This document shows positions 53,658 through 63,042 of a stretch of DNA of 64,000 nucleotides, piece by piece. The notes under the pieces are model-generated. The model was not told the origin of the DNA. It saw only the letters and a list, made by a program, of their open reading frames with translations, and searched no databases. Both the position numbers and the translations under genes were made by a program. This DNA comes from Cupriavidus gilardii. Lineage in GTDB: Bacteria; Pseudomonadota; Gammaproteobacteria; Burkholderiales; Burkholderiaceae. The stretch covers positions 248,001-312,000 of the forward strand of contig NZ_JABTYE010000002.1 in NCBI RefSeq assembly GCF_013314895.1, given 5' to 3'. Every line of letters starts with the position of its first letter. Within the stretch, counting starts at the first letter, position 1.

Positions 53658-54584
53658 CTATACCGAACGCGCCAGCCGATACAGCAGCAGCGCCCCGGCG
53701 ATCTCCAGCCCGAACGCCGCCAGCAGCATCAAGCGGCCCGACGGATCGTTCCACATCATCAGCAGATAGCTGGCGTTGAAAACGAACATCAACCCCGCCA
53801 CGACTACCGGCAGCAAACCCAGAATCCACGCCGACATCCGTGTTTCCGCCGACAGCGCCGACAGTTCGCGCTGCGCCTGCTCGCGATCGCGCATATAGGC
53901 GGCGGTGCGCTCCATCACGATGTCGGCACGGCCGCCGTAACGCGTGGCGAGCCGGAGCACCGAAGCGAGCAGGATCAACTCATCGAAGCGATAGCTGCGT
54001 GCGACCTGCATCACCGCCTGGTCCAGTTCCTTGCCGGCGCGCTGCAGATGCACCGCCTGCACCAGGCACTGGCGCAGCGGCAGTTCGGTATTGCCGATCG
54101 CATGCTGGAACGCCGCCGGGACCGCGCTGCCGATCGTCATCAGCCGCACCACGCCGTCGAGAAATCCCGGCAATTGTTCGCACATGCGCCGATGAAAGCG
54201 CGTGGTGCGACGCCACAGCAGGCAGGCGCCGATCGCCAGGCAGACCACGGCCATTGCGGCGGCCGCGACGGCGCCGCCGCCGATCAGCGCCGCTGCGCAC
54301 AGCAGCAGCGGTGGCGCCCCCCACAGCAGATAGGTGCGGCGCGTCGGCTCGAGGTCGGCACGGCGCAGCAGATCGGCCCAGCGCCGCTTCAGATCGCGTG
54401 GGCCGGTGACGGGCGGCATCTCGGACGCAGAGGCATAACGCGAACGTACCTGTTCGGTCTGCGCCTGCACGAAGGCCCGCGCCGCCTCGCGCTCGGCGCG
54501 CGTTGCGGCCTGCGCCAGCAGCAGCAGACCGGCGCCGAGCAGCAGCAAGGCGATCGCGGCGATGGCCAGGCCGGCGCTAGACAT
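53658..54584 (-). CDS. tadB: Tad inner-membrane platform protein TadB
   Basis: 308 residues, F-family platform protein. It shows membrane helices at the N-terminus (GLAIAAIALLLLGAGLLLLAQ) and centre, and the GspF-type segment EQLPGFLDGVVRLMTIGSAVPAAFQHAI. A C-terminal helix pair ends it. The start overlaps the tadA stop by eight bases. Encoded directly upstream of tadC. Confidence 0.9.
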   Translation of the reverse strand: MSSAGLAIAAIALLLLGAGLLLLAQAATRAEREAARAFVQAQTEQVRSRYASASEMPPVTGPRDLKRRWADLLRRADLEPTRRTYLLWGAPPLLLCAAALIGGGAVAAAAMAVVCLAIGACLLWRRTTRFHRRMCEQLPGFLDGVVRLMTIGSAVPAAFQHAIGNTELPLRQCLVQAVHLQRAGKELDQAVMQVARSYRFDELILLASVLRLATRYGGRADIVMERTAAYMRDREQAQRELSALSAETRMSAWILGLLPVVVAGLMFVFNASYLLMMWNDPSGRLMLLAAFGLEIAGALLLYRLARSV

Positions 54585-55902
54585 CGAAGCGGCCCAGCGG
54601 ATCGTCCATGCCGAAACCGGCCTGGCGCAGGCGCGCCAGCTTCGGCGAATGCGGCAGGATGCCGAGCGACTGCCAGCGGTCGACCTCGACGCCGTCCGGC
54701 CCGATATACGGATCGTGGCGATACAGTTCCTGCGTGGTGACGATGTTGTCGCCCATGCCGGTCACTTCGGTGATCGACAGAATGCGGCGCTTGCCGTTCG
54801 ACAGCCGGCCGATCTGCACGATGAAGTCGATCGCATTGGCGATCTGCCGGCGCAGGCTGGCCTCGCTGCCCTGAAAGCCCGCAAAACCTGCCAGCATTTC
54901 CAGCCGGTACAGGCATTCGCGCGGGCTGCTCGCGTGGATGGTGCCCATCGAGCCGTCGTGGCCCGTGCTCATCGCCTGCAGCATCTCCAGCACCTCGCCG
55001 CCACGCACTTCGCCGACGATGATCCGGTCCGGCCGCATCCGCAGGCTGTTGCGCAGCAGATCGCGGATCGACACCACGCCGGTGCCCTCGAATCCGCCGG
55101 GCCGGCTTTCCAGACGGACCACGTGCGGGTGGTTCAGCGCCAGTTCGGCGGTGTCCTCGATGGTGATCACGCGCTCACTGTCCGGCACGAAGATCGCAAG
55201 CGCATTGAGCAGCGAGGTCTTGCCCGAGCTGGTGCCGCCGCTGACCAGGATATTGCAGCGCGCCTTGACCGCAGCCTCCAGCAGATCGGCGATCTCCTGG
55301 TTCATGGTGCCGAGGCCCAGCAGCGCCTCCGGCGTCAGCGGGTCCTTGCGGAACTTGCGGATCGACACCACCGGGCCCTGCAGCGCCAGCGGCGGAATCA
55401 CGACGTTGATGCGGCCGCCGTCGGGCAGCCGCGCATCGACCATCGGATTCGATTCGTCGAGCCGCCGGCCGATCGGCGCCAGGATCCGGCGCACGATGCG
55501 CAGCAGATGTCCGGCGTCGGCAAAACGCACCGGGATGCGTTCGAGCATGCCGTGGCGCGACACGTAGACGTCGAGGTGGCCATTGACCAGGATGTCCTCG
55601 ACTGCGGGATCGTTCAGCAGATCCTCGATCGGGCCGAAGCCGGCCAGCTCCTTGGTCAGCGCCTCGGCGATCTGATGCAGCTCGGCCTCGTTGATCGGGA
55701 TCCGGCGCAGGCGCGTGAAGCTCTCCAGTTCGAGATCGACGAAGCGCTGGATGGCCGTGCGCGACCAGCGGCCGAACTCGGCACCGAGTTCCTCGATGCG
55801 CGTCAGCAGGTGCTCGTGGGCGGCTTCCTTGATCGTGTGGAATTCCTGCGAGGTCGGAAACGGCGCGGCGGCGTTGTCGGAGAATTCGATCGGTTGCGTC
55901 AT
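54577..55902 (-). CDS. tadA: Tad pilus assembly ATPase TadA/CpaF
   Basis: 441 residues, secretion ATPase of the VirB11/PulE class. It shows FGPIEDLLNDPAVEDILVNGHLDVYV, the RINVVIPPLALQGPVVSIRKF block, Walker A VSGGTSSGKTSLLNAL, the Asp box ERVITIEDTAEL, Walker B MRPDRIIVGEVRGGE and the His box GSMGTIHASSP. It powers Flp pilus extension. The start is the ATG before TQPIEF. Overlaps tadB downstream. Confidence 0.95.
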   Translation of the reverse strand: MTQPIEFSDNAAAPFPTSQEFHTIKEAAHEHLLTRIEELGAEFGRWSRTAIQRFVDLELESFTRLRRIPINEAELHQIAEALTKELAGFGPIEDLLNDPAVEDILVNGHLDVYVSRHGMLERIPVRFADAGHLLRIVRRILAPIGRRLDESNPMVDARLPDGGRINVVIPPLALQGPVVSIRKFRKDPLTPEALLGLGTMNQEIADLLEAAVKARCNILVSGGTSSGKTSLLNALAIFVPDSERVITIEDTAELALNHPHVVRLESRPGGFEGTGVVSIRDLLRNSLRMRPDRIIVGEVRGGEVLEMLQAMSTGHDGSMGTIHASSPRECLYRLEMLAGFAGFQGSEASLRRQIANAIDFIVQIGRLSNGKRRILSITEVTGMGDNIVTTQELYRHDPYIGPDGVEVDRWQSLGILPHSPKLARLRQAGFGMDDPLGRFDV

Positions 55903-55903
55903 C

Positions 55904-57175
55904 TCAATGGTCTGCCTTGTTCTTGTCCGCTGCGTGACCCGCGCGCAGCCGCTGCATGACCTGCGCGATCGGTTCGAGCCATCCGGCACCGGCCGAGCGT
56001 GCTTCGCAGCGATAGCCCAGGCGCTCCAGCAGCGGCGCCAGCGCACGGACATAGGGGACCGCAGGCTGGCGGTCGGCCAGCACCACGCCGCTGTTCATCG
56101 CGGCGAGCAGCGTCTCCCGGCAATCGGGCAGCGTGCCGGCCAGCGGCAGGTCGAGCCGCTGCGCGATCTGCTCCGCTTCGAGACCGAGCCGCGCCTGATA
56201 GCGCGATACCACCAGCCGCATCGACTCGCGCCCCGCTTCGCGACGGCCAAGTTCTTCCAGCAGCTCGGCCGCCGATACGATCGCTGCGACGCTCTGCTCG
56301 GCCACCACCAGCACCTCGTCGGCGACCTTGACCAGCTGCGCCATGAAGTCGAGATTGCTGAATCCGCCCAGGTCGATCACCTGCAGATCGAAGTGGCTGC
56401 GCAGCGTACCGAGCAGCGACAGCGCCTCCGAGAACGAGATGTCGCGCAGCTCGGCCAATGTCTGGGGCAAGGGCAGCACCGCGACGCCGCCGGCATGCCG
56501 GGTCAGCGCGGTCTGCACGAACACCTGATCGAACCGACGCAGATTGCGCACCGCCTCGACGAAGTGGAAGCCCGGCGCGACATTGGTGTACAGCGCGCCG
56601 TCGCGCGCCGGCAGGCCGAGGTCGAGCAGCAGCACCTCGCCGTTCTGCCGGCGCCGCGCGGCCACCGCGAGATTGGTGGCCAGCGTGGTCGCGCCGACGC
56701 CAGGCCGCGCTCCCAGCACCGCCAGCACCTTGCCCCGCCGCGCCGGCTGCACGAGCTCGCGCGTGGCCAACAGCCGCTGCACCGTGGCGATCGCATTGGC
56801 GGCGGGCGAGCGCATGTCGACGAAGTCCTTCACGCCCGCGCGCAGCGCCGCCAGCATCAGCTCCGGCTCCTGCGCTTCGCCCAGCGCGACCAGCGGCAGG
56901 TTCGGGAACAGCCGGGCCAGCTGCTGGCCGAGGCGGGTCGACGCCTGGGCATGCTCCGCGCTGAAATGCAGGAACACGATGCCCGGATTGGCGGTGCCGA
57001 TCCGCTCGACGATGCCGTCACGCGACGAATCGATGCCGTCGACCGCATGCACCTGGCCGAGCGGCGCCAGCGCGCGTTCGAGCCAGCGCCGGGGCGCCTC
57101 GCCCGTGGTGTTCAACAGGAAGGTCGCATTGCTGGCCACGGGGGCCGCATCGATGGGGGGCAACGTCATGTCCAT
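55904..57175 (-). CDS. tadZ: Tad pilus polar-localisation ATPase TadZ/CpaE
   Basis: 423 residues. An atypical receiver-like N-terminal domain (PNLPLVALGEAQEPELMLAALRAGVKDFVDM) precedes a MinD/ParA-like ATPase domain with the deviant Walker A GARPGVGATTLATNLA and LLLDLGLPARDGALY. TadZ/CpaE places the pilus machine at a site in the cell. The loop lacks the signature lysine of MinD, as is common for TadZ. Confidence 0.92.
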   Translation of the reverse strand: MDMTLPPIDAAPVASNATFLLNTTGEAPRRWLERALAPLGQVHAVDGIDSSRDGIVERIGTANPGIVFLHFSAEHAQASTRLGQQLARLFPNLPLVALGEAQEPELMLAALRAGVKDFVDMRSPAANAIATVQRLLATRELVQPARRGKVLAVLGARPGVGATTLATNLAVAARRRQNGEVLLLDLGLPARDGALYTNVAPGFHFVEAVRNLRRFDQVFVQTALTRHAGGVAVLPLPQTLAELRDISFSEALSLLGTLRSHFDLQVIDLGGFSNLDFMAQLVKVADEVLVVAEQSVAAIVSAAELLEELGRREAGRESMRLVVSRYQARLGLEAEQIAQRLDLPLAGTLPDCRETLLAAMNSGVVLADRQPAVPYVRALAPLLERLGYRCEARSAGAGWLEPIAQVMQRLRAGHAADKNKADH

Positions 57176-57183
57176 GCCTTCCT

Positions 57184-58665
57184 CTACCTCGAAAAGCCCG
57201 GCAGGGCCGGATCGACGAACTGGCCGCCGAGGAACTTGCCCCAGACCGGCGGATTGGCGGAGGTGCGGCCATCGGCCCCCACCCCTGCCGCCGCGCTCGA
57301 TCCCTTTGCCAGCGGCCGCACCAGGTGCGGCGTGACGATGATCACCAGCTCGCGGTCTTCCTGATGGAAGTTCAGATTCTTGAAGAAGGCGCCGATCAGC
57401 GGCAGGTCGCCGAGCACCGGCACCTTGTCGATATTGCTGACCGTATTGCGGCTGACCAGGCCGCCGATCACGAAGCTCTCGCCATCGCCCAGTTCCACCG
57501 TGGTATCGGCGCGGCGCGTGACGATGGCCGGGATCGTCGCGCCGTTCATCACGATGCCGCGCGAAGGGTCCAGATCGCTGGCTTCGGGCGCGACCTTCAG
57601 CGCGATGCGGTCAGGCGACAGCACGGTCGGCGTGACGGTCAGCCCGATACCGAACTGCTTGTAGTGGATCGTGGTGGTGCCCAGCGCCTGCGGCACCGGA
57701 ATCGGAATCTCGCCGCCAGCGAGGAAGCTGGCGCTCTGCCCGGACAGCGCCACCAGGCTTGGCTCGGCCAGGATGCGCGCCATGCCGTTGCCTTCGAGCA
57801 GACTCAGGTTGGCGAAGATGCCGTGGCTCATCGATGCCGCGACCAGGTTGAAGGCGCTGCTGATCGGTGCGGTCGATTCGGTGGCAAGACCGCCGCCGGT
57901 ATTGCTGCCGCCGGGGCGCGGCGTGAAGGTCGCCCGGGTCAGCGTCGATGGCGAAAAGCTGCCGAACGCGAAGCCCGAACGATTGCGATAGAAATTGAAG
58001 CCGGCCTGCTTCAGCACGTTCTTGCTGATCTCGACCACGCGCACGTCGACCTGCACGGTGCCGGTGACCGGTACGGTCGAACGGTCGAGCACCGGCCCGT
58101 TGCCCACCGCCGCGCGCGCCGCCTGCTGCGCGCCTGCGGCGGCCGCGGCATCGGCGGACTGGCCGCGGATGATGGCGCCCTGCCCCGCGACGTCGATCTG
58201 CGCGCCCTGGCCGTCGGACGCCATCGCGTCGACCTGCACCGTGTAGCGGATCGGCGCCTCACCGGAAGGCCACACCATCAGATCGGTGTTGCCGGGCTTG
58301 CGCGCGACCAGCAGCACGGCGGTGCTGGCGCCGCGCGACTTGAGCAGCAGTGCGTCGGCGACGTCAGGGTTGCCGATGGCGATGCGTTCGAGCTGCCGGC
58401 CGATACGGATTTCGCGCTGCGCGCCGACGGCGAGCGTCACGCGTTGCGAGGGTCGTTGTGCCAGCGGCTCGGCCTGCTCGCGGGACTGGTCAGGCGATAC
58501 CGACGGCTGCGCGGCTACCGGCGCGGCGCCGAGCAGGCTCATCGTCAGCAGCAGCGCGGTCAGCGCGCGCGGCTGGCGCAGCCGGTGAAAAGACGTCATG
58601 TGAGCAGACAGATCGGGAGTAGCGAGAAATCGGGATCGACGCGCCGTCGGCAGCAGGAAAGTCAT
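57184..58665 (-). CDS. rcpA: Tad pilus secretin RcpA/CpaC
   Basis: 493 residues. A signal segment (RALTALLLTMSLLGAAPVAAQ), an N-terminal pilus-assembly N domain (RVTLAVGAQREIRIGRQLERIAIGNPDVADALLL), a BON-like middle with IRYTVQVDAM, and the secretin domain ending in KVPVLGDLPLIGAFFKNLNFHQEDRELVIIVTPHLVRPL. It forms the outer-membrane channel for the pilus. ATG 58665 has AGGG upstream; ATG 58599 immediately precedes the hydrophobic signal and is an alternative. Confidence 0.93.
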   Translation of the reverse strand: MTFLLPTARRSRFLATPDLSAHMTSFHRLRQPRALTALLLTMSLLGAAPVAAQPSVSPDQSREQAEPLAQRPSQRVTLAVGAQREIRIGRQLERIAIGNPDVADALLLKSRGASTAVLLVARKPGNTDLMVWPSGEAPIRYTVQVDAMASDGQGAQIDVAGQGAIIRGQSADAAAAAGAQQAARAAVGNGPVLDRSTVPVTGTVQVDVRVVEISKNVLKQAGFNFYRNRSGFAFGSFSPSTLTRATFTPRPGGSNTGGGLATESTAPISSAFNLVAASMSHGIFANLSLLEGNGMARILAEPSLVALSGQSASFLAGGEIPIPVPQALGTTTIHYKQFGIGLTVTPTVLSPDRIALKVAPEASDLDPSRGIVMNGATIPAIVTRRADTTVELGDGESFVIGGLVSRNTVSNIDKVPVLGDLPLIGAFFKNLNFHQEDRELVIIVTPHLVRPLAKGSSAAAGVGADGRTSANPPVWGKFLGGQFVDPALPGFSR

Positions 58666-58675
58666 CGTCGTGTCC

Positions 58676-59626
58676 CTATTCGATAACGCGCTTGCCGGCG
58701 CGGATCACTTCGACGCCGGCCGGCGCAGCGACAGCAGCGGGCCTGGCCTGCGCCATCTGCGGCTGCGGGTCCGGGCGGGCTGCGGGCGGGCGCGGCTTCG
58801 CGGCGCCGCCCGCCAATCCGGCAAGCGCAACGCCGGCCGCGGCGCGGTCGGCCGGCTCCAGCGCAGCGGCGCTGGCCAGGCCGCCGCCGCGCGTGGCCAC
58901 GGCAGGGGCAGGTTCGGTGAACAGCGTCTCGCTCGGCATGCCGCCATCGTGCGGATTGCGCAGCGCCAGCACCAGACGGCCCGCCTGCTGCGCCATCGTC
59001 AGCTTGCTGACCTGCGCCAGCGGCACCGTCAGCACCGCGGTCTTGGCCCCCTCGCGCCGGTTCATCATCTGATCGGGAGCGGCCGCACGCGTGTCGTTGA
59101 CCGCCTGCGCGCCATAGGCCAATACGCGCAGCCGGGACAGCAGCAGACGCGCCTGACTGCCGTCGATCTCCTGGTTGTCGCGCCGAAGCACGAGGAAGAC
59201 ATCGACCAGATCGCCGGGGCGTACGCGATGGCCCACGCCGATCACTTCGTCGACCGCGATCGCCACCGCACGCTCGCCTTCGGGCACCTGCGAGGCAAGG
59301 CCGCCGGCCAGCTGGCTCTCGAGCACGGGCACGTTGGCGCCGAGCGCGATCTGCGGAATCTGGCCCACCACCGCGTCGACGGTGTCATAGCCGCCGGCCG
59401 GATCGATCGGCAGCATCTCGACCTTCAACGCATCGGCGCTCAGGGGCTTGCCGGCCTCGACCGCCTTGGTCGTGACCACGACCGCGTGCATCGCGGAAGG
59501 GGACGAGGACGGCTGCGCCGGCGGCTTGGCGGTCCTGCTGCCGACCTGCCAGGCCAGCAGCGCCAGCAGCGCGGCCAGGGCCAGCAGCACGATGGCGACG
59601 ATTCGGATTTGTTTGCTGGTCATCAT
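58676..59626 (-). CDS. rcpC: Tad pilus protein RcpC/CpaB
   Basis: 316 residues. An N-terminal membrane anchor (QIRIVAIVLLALAALLALLAWQVG), then an SAF domain (VVVTTKAVEAGKPLSADALKVEMLPID) and the RcpC block EGERAVAIAVDEVIGVGHRVRPGDLVDVFLVL. The Ala/Pro-rich end (ARPAAVAAPAGVEVIRAGKRVIE) is typical. Works with RcpA at the outer membrane. Confidence 0.92.
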   Translation of the reverse strand: MMTSKQIRIVAIVLLALAALLALLAWQVGSRTAKPPAQPSSSPSAMHAVVVTTKAVEAGKPLSADALKVEMLPIDPAGGYDTVDAVVGQIPQIALGANVPVLESQLAGGLASQVPEGERAVAIAVDEVIGVGHRVRPGDLVDVFLVLRRDNQEIDGSQARLLLSRLRVLAYGAQAVNDTRAAAPDQMMNRREGAKTAVLTVPLAQVSKLTMAQQAGRLVLALRNPHDGGMPSETLFTEPAPAVATRGGGLASAAALEPADRAAAGVALAGLAGGAAKPRPPAARPDPQPQMAQARPAAVAAPAGVEVIRAGKRVIE

Positions 59627-59693
59627 GCAGTCCTGTTGCGCGGCGCGTCCGTGACGGTCGATGTCAGAGGCAGAGGCAGAGGCATGGCGCGGC

Positions 59694-60167
59694 TCAAATG
59701 TCCGGCGCCAGCTGCGCGACGGCGGTGCCCATCAGCGTGTCGGGCATCGGCACGAACGGCACGCGCGGCAGGATATTGGTCGCAGGCAGGCGCAGCGTCA
59801 CGCTGACGCAGACGGCGTCGGCCGGCGCGGCACAGTCGGCGGCGGACGCGATGTCGCCACGGGAGGCGAGCTTCGATTGGAGGGTCGCAGGCAACGTGGC
59901 CAGCGCGGTATTGGCCGCTGCGGCGACGCGCAGGTCCTGGGTCGCGGCAAGGCTGCCATCGGGCGCGCCGCTGGGATAGCGCAACGCCGCCCGCGCGCCT
60001 TCGGCCGCGGCCAGCGTCAGCATCTGCTCGAGCGCCAGGATCATGCCGTAATAGACGATCCCAAGCAGCAGAGCGAGCAGCACCGGCAATACCACCGCAA
60101 ATTCGAGCGCAGCAATTCCCCGCTCGCGGCCATGCCGGTGAACGATCCCCCTTCGCCCCAGTTTCAT
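59694..60167 (-). CDS. TadE-like minor pseudopilin
   Basis: 157 residues. RERGIAALEFAVVLPVLLALLLGIVYYGMILALEQMLTLAAAEGARAAL is the TadE-family start with the Glu-containing pseudopilin helix (ALEF), cut by prepilin peptidase TadV. A globular part with a Cys pair (CAAPADAVC) follows. The start is the ATG before KLGRRG; longer frames upstream are not TadE-like. Confidence 0.88.
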   Translation of the reverse strand: MKLGRRGIVHRHGRERGIAALEFAVVLPVLLALLLGIVYYGMILALEQMLTLAAAEGARAALRYPSGAPDGSLAATQDLRVAAAANTALATLPATLQSKLASRGDIASAADCAAPADAVCVSVTLRLPATNILPRVPFVPMPDTLMGTAVAQLAPDI

Positions 60168-60219
60168 AGACAAATCCGGTTGCTTTATCTTTGCGCCAAC
60201 CGGTGGCGCATTCCGCTCT

Positions 60220-60723
60220 TCAGGAATGGCCCTGACCGACCGATATCCATAGCAGCACACCCACGGCGAGATAAGCGGCATAAGGAATGCCGCGCGACTG
60301 GTCGGTCATGGCAGCAAACCAGCGCATGCGCCGTGGCCATTGGCCCACCGCGGCGATGACGCCGCCACGTGCCTCGGCATGGCGAAAGGCAAGAACGAGA
60401 CAGGCATGAACGAATGCCAGCAGCGTCCCGGTCAGCCAGACCGGCAGCAGGCCCGACGGCCCGATGAACAGCCCCACCACGGCGAAGAACTTCACGTCGC
60501 CCGCCGCCATGCGGCCGAACAAATAAGCCGGCAGCATGACGGCAAAGCCCAACGCGAATCCGAGCACGCGCGCAGCCAGCGGCAACGAAGCGTCGTCGTA
60601 GCCGAGCGCCGACACGAGAGCCCCCGCAATCAGCGCAAGCGCCAATGCGAGATTCGGTACTTTGCGGTAATGAAGATCAGTCCAAAGGGTCGTCGCGCAG
60701 AGCAGCGCGACGATCAAAACCAT
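60220..60723 (-). CDS. tadV: Prepilin peptidase TadV/CpaA
   Basis: 167 residues, short A24 aspartic protease with about six membrane helices. The two catalytic Asp are in LWTDLHYRKVPN and in GRMAAGDVKFFAVVGLFIG. Processes the Flp pilin and TadE-like proteins. Confidence 0.92.
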   Translation of the reverse strand: MVLIVALLCATTLWTDLHYRKVPNLALALALIAGALVSALGYDDASLPLAARVLGFALGFAVMLPAYLFGRMAAGDVKFFAVVGLFIGPSGLLPVWLTGTLLAFVHACLVLAFRHAEARGGVIAAVGQWPRRMRWFAAMTDQSRGIPYAAYLAVGVLLWISVGQGHS

Positions 60724-60761
60724 GGATGGTGGTCGATAGCGGCGTGTCGCTGTACTTGTCG

Positions 60762-60950
60762 TCAGCCGCCTGCTGGGGTGACCAGGGCCAGTACCCTGGA
60801 GCCGATTGCCTGGAAGGTGCTGCTGAGATTGTTGCCCAGCGACTGCGCCCCCACGAAGATCCCCAATGCGATGAGTCCTGCGATCAAGCCATATTCAATG
60901 GCCGTCGCACCCCGTTCGTCCCTAATGAAACGCGAGAACCCCTGTTTCAT
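60762..60950 (-). CDS. flp: Flp-family type IVb pilin
   Basis: 62 residues. FSRFIRDERGATAIEYGLIAGLIALGIFVGAQSLG is the class IVb prepilin sequence, with cleavage after Gly of ERG and the invariant Glu-Tyr pair. It is the major subunit and the first gene of the Tad locus. Confidence 0.95.
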   Translation of the reverse strand: MKQGFSRFIRDERGATAIEYGLIAGLIALGIFVGAQSLGNNLSSTFQAIGSRVLALVTPAGG

Positions 60951-61211
60951 GATGACCGCTCCTACTTTTATTGCTAGTTATCCCAACACTCTGGATACCA
61001 CGTCGATCCGCGTGGTCGCCTCGCTCTAATGGCTTGGCTGACCTCGTGCAGCAGTATCCGTGTTCTTTTTATAAAGGAATTTTTTAATTTCAGCTACATC
61101 CGTTTGCAGTCTTGACAAAAGTTTTAAGTTGCCCGATTGACAGGGCCTTTACTGTCGGATCGTCCATCAGGACTACTACCAATATCGAGCGGTCGGTGTG
61201 CTCCCCGGAAT
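60951..61211. other. Control region upstream of flp
   Basis: AT-rich region without a gene. It includes a CCACG...CGTGG inverted repeat (about 60998-61015). No -24/-12 sigma-54 site with the standard GG/GC spacing was found by eye, although the locus encodes a sigma-54 activator; a TTTATAAAAA stretch near 61065 could act in a sigma-70 promoter. Confidence 0.45.
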
Positions 61212-61251
61212 AAAAAAGGATGCGCAGCCGCGGGGATCGTCCGGCTGCGCA
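61212..61251 (-). terminator. Rho-independent terminator of the Gly-rich lipoprotein gene
   Basis: On the minus strand TGCGCAGCCG and CGGCTGCGCA form a perfect 10-bp stem, followed closely by a run of T (61212-61217). It lies about 60 bases after the stop codon at 61310. Confidence 0.88.
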
Positions 61252-61309
61252 CCGTCAAGCTGCCTGGCATGGCCCCCGGACTGGTGCCATGGCAGCAGTC
61301 AGCCACGCC

Positions 61310-62413
61310 TTAGCGCCCAAGCGCTCCCAGCGTGCCGACCAGGCCGGTCACAGGTGCCAATAGCCCGCCGACCGGTGCCAACACACCGCCGGTCTTGCCG
61401 CTGCCGGCACCCTTGTCAGAACCACCGCCTGCCTGACCACCCGATTGGGTGAGAGGCAGACCGCCAAGCAGGCCACCGAGCGGATTGCCCGCACCGCTGC
61501 CCGCATTCCCTTCACCGTGGACCAGCCCGCCGGCCGCTGCCACGGTCTTGCCCACTTCCGTCACGACACCGCCCACCGGGCCGACTACCGGCGCCTTGGT
61601 TGCGCTCAGATGCGTGCCGGTATGCGCGACCACGCCGCCGACCTTGGTCAGCAGGTTGTCGACCGGCGCACCGAGGCGCGTGGTGGCACCCAGCGCTTGC
61701 GTGGTGTCCGTCAGCTTGCTGGTCAGCGGCACGATCACCTTGCTGGTCTGGCCAGTCAGCTGCGCGACCGGGCCGGTCGACAGCTTGTCGCCCAGCTTCT
61801 CGCCCAGCTGTTGCACGCCGCCGGCCACGTGGTTGACCACCGCGCCCACCGGCGTGGTCACCGGCGACAGCACCTTCAGTTGATCCTTGCCCAGCGAGTT
61901 CACCAGATCGCCCGTGCTCGACAACGTATGGCCGGCTTGCGTAACGACATTGCCAGTGCTGGCCACGGTCACGCCCACCGGGTTGTCGACCGCGCCCATC
62001 TTGCCCAGGCCATCGCGCACGCCCGCGCCGAGGGCGGCGACCGTGTTGCCGGCATCGACGACTACCTGGCCGGTGGCATTGCCCGTCGCGTCGCTGACGA
62101 TCGGCAGGTTGGCATCCTGGATCTGCTTGCCGATGTTCGAGATGGCATTGCCGGTCGCCGTCACCGTATTGCCGGCGCCTTCGGCTACCTGACCCGTCGG
62201 CGTGGTCGGCTTCGACGTGGTCGGCGGGGGCGTACCGCCACCGCCGTCGTCGCCACCGCCGCCGCCGCCACCACCCGGGGGAGGCGTCGTCGCAGGGGGC
62301 CGCGTGCCGCTACCCGAGCCGCTGGACGAGCAGCCCGCCATCATCCCCAGTACGCATGCGCACGCCAGCGCCATCATCACCGGCGCGCGTCGCGTCGAAT
62401 TCGTCCGCTTCAT
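61310..62413 (-). CDS. Gly-rich repeat lipoprotein (collagen-like type), paralogue A
   Basis: 367 residues. Lipoprotein signal with lipobox LGMMAGCSSSGSGSG, a low-complexity linker of Pro, Gly and Asp (about residues 38-68), and a long region of degenerate repeats built on G-N-x-V/G-x-x-V with VASTGNVVTQAGHTL, STGPVAQLTGQTSKVIVPLTSKL and ATTRLGAPVDNLLTKVGGVV. It ends in Gly-rich GLLGG/GGLLAPV repeats. AAGGAG lies seven bases before the ATG. Surface or outer-membrane location is expected; function unknown. Its divergent neighbour is a clear paralogue. Confidence 0.8.
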   Translation of the reverse strand: MKRTNSTRRAPVMMALACACVLGMMAGCSSSGSGSGTRPPATTPPPGGGGGGGGDDGGGGTPPPTTSKPTTPTGQVAEGAGNTVTATGNAISNIGKQIQDANLPIVSDATGNATGQVVVDAGNTVAALGAGVRDGLGKMGAVDNPVGVTVASTGNVVTQAGHTLSSTGDLVNSLGKDQLKVLSPVTTPVGAVVNHVAGGVQQLGEKLGDKLSTGPVAQLTGQTSKVIVPLTSKLTDTTQALGATTRLGAPVDNLLTKVGGVVAHTGTHLSATKAPVVGPVGGVVTEVGKTVAAAGGLVHGEGNAGSGAGNPLGGLLGGLPLTQSGGQAGGGSDKGAGSGKTGGVLAPVGGLLAPVTGLVGTLGALGR

Positions 62414-63042
62414 TGTGTTTCTCCTTGTGGATCGGACCGGTGCGGGACGCTGACCTGTCCCGTGGTACCGGCGGTCCCCGTGCAGCGGGGACTCGACGCC
62501 TTGGTCCGCAAAGCGCGTGCCATGAGGAGAAACGATGCCGGCCCTGCCGCTTGCAGCGTCACGCGCATCGCCCGCAAAGCCTTGCGTGGCGCGGCTTTGC
62601 GGCCCAGGTCCGCGTATCGATGCGAGACGATGCGAGCAGGCTTTGCCAGGCTCCGCGACGTTACGTGCTACGTAACGTGTTACGGCGCCCATCGCCACAC
62701 GCCGGCCACAGCGGACATCGCGTTGGCGCGCGCCCGATGCCCTGGTCCGCGCCCATCGATGTTCCGTCGATGCCGTAGCGCGTTACGTAACGCGTAACGC
62801 CGCCACACGCTCCGCGCATGACCTTGCGCGGTCTTCGGACAGTGCTCCCCATCGCCCGCAAACCGTTGCCACACAAGGCTTGGCGGCAAGCCAACCAACT
62901 TCCTCATGCGCGTTGCGCAGAGCTGGGCCACCAGTGGCACACCGCTTGCGCTTACGACACTGGCACCGCGGCGCAGCGCGTCCAGTGCCTTTCAACTCGG
63001 GAACGTCAAACACGAGAACACTTGTTGACCAGGGGATCAATG
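62414..63042. promoter_or_regulatory. Divergent control region with GTTACGTAAC-type palindromes
   Basis: About 630 bases without a credible gene between the two lipoprotein genes. It contains a near-perfect inverted repeat ACGTTACGT-GC-TACGTAACGT (62658-62678, arms differ by one base) and a perfect 16-bp palindrome CGCGTTACGTAACGCG (62779-62794), plus two direct copies of CATCGCCCGCAAA (62566-62578 and 62850-62862). These are likely operators for shared control. Confidence 0.6.

Noticed and set aside
52541-55959. Long plus-strand open frames of 400-465 codons antisense to the Tad genes.
   Set aside because: They are rich in Arg, Gln, His and Ala, have no domains, and lie exactly opposite tadA, tadB and tadC, which have clear family motifs.
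60951-61200. Possible sigma-54 promoter for flp.
   Set aside because: I looked for the TGGC-N8-TTGC pattern on the minus strand and found no acceptable match.
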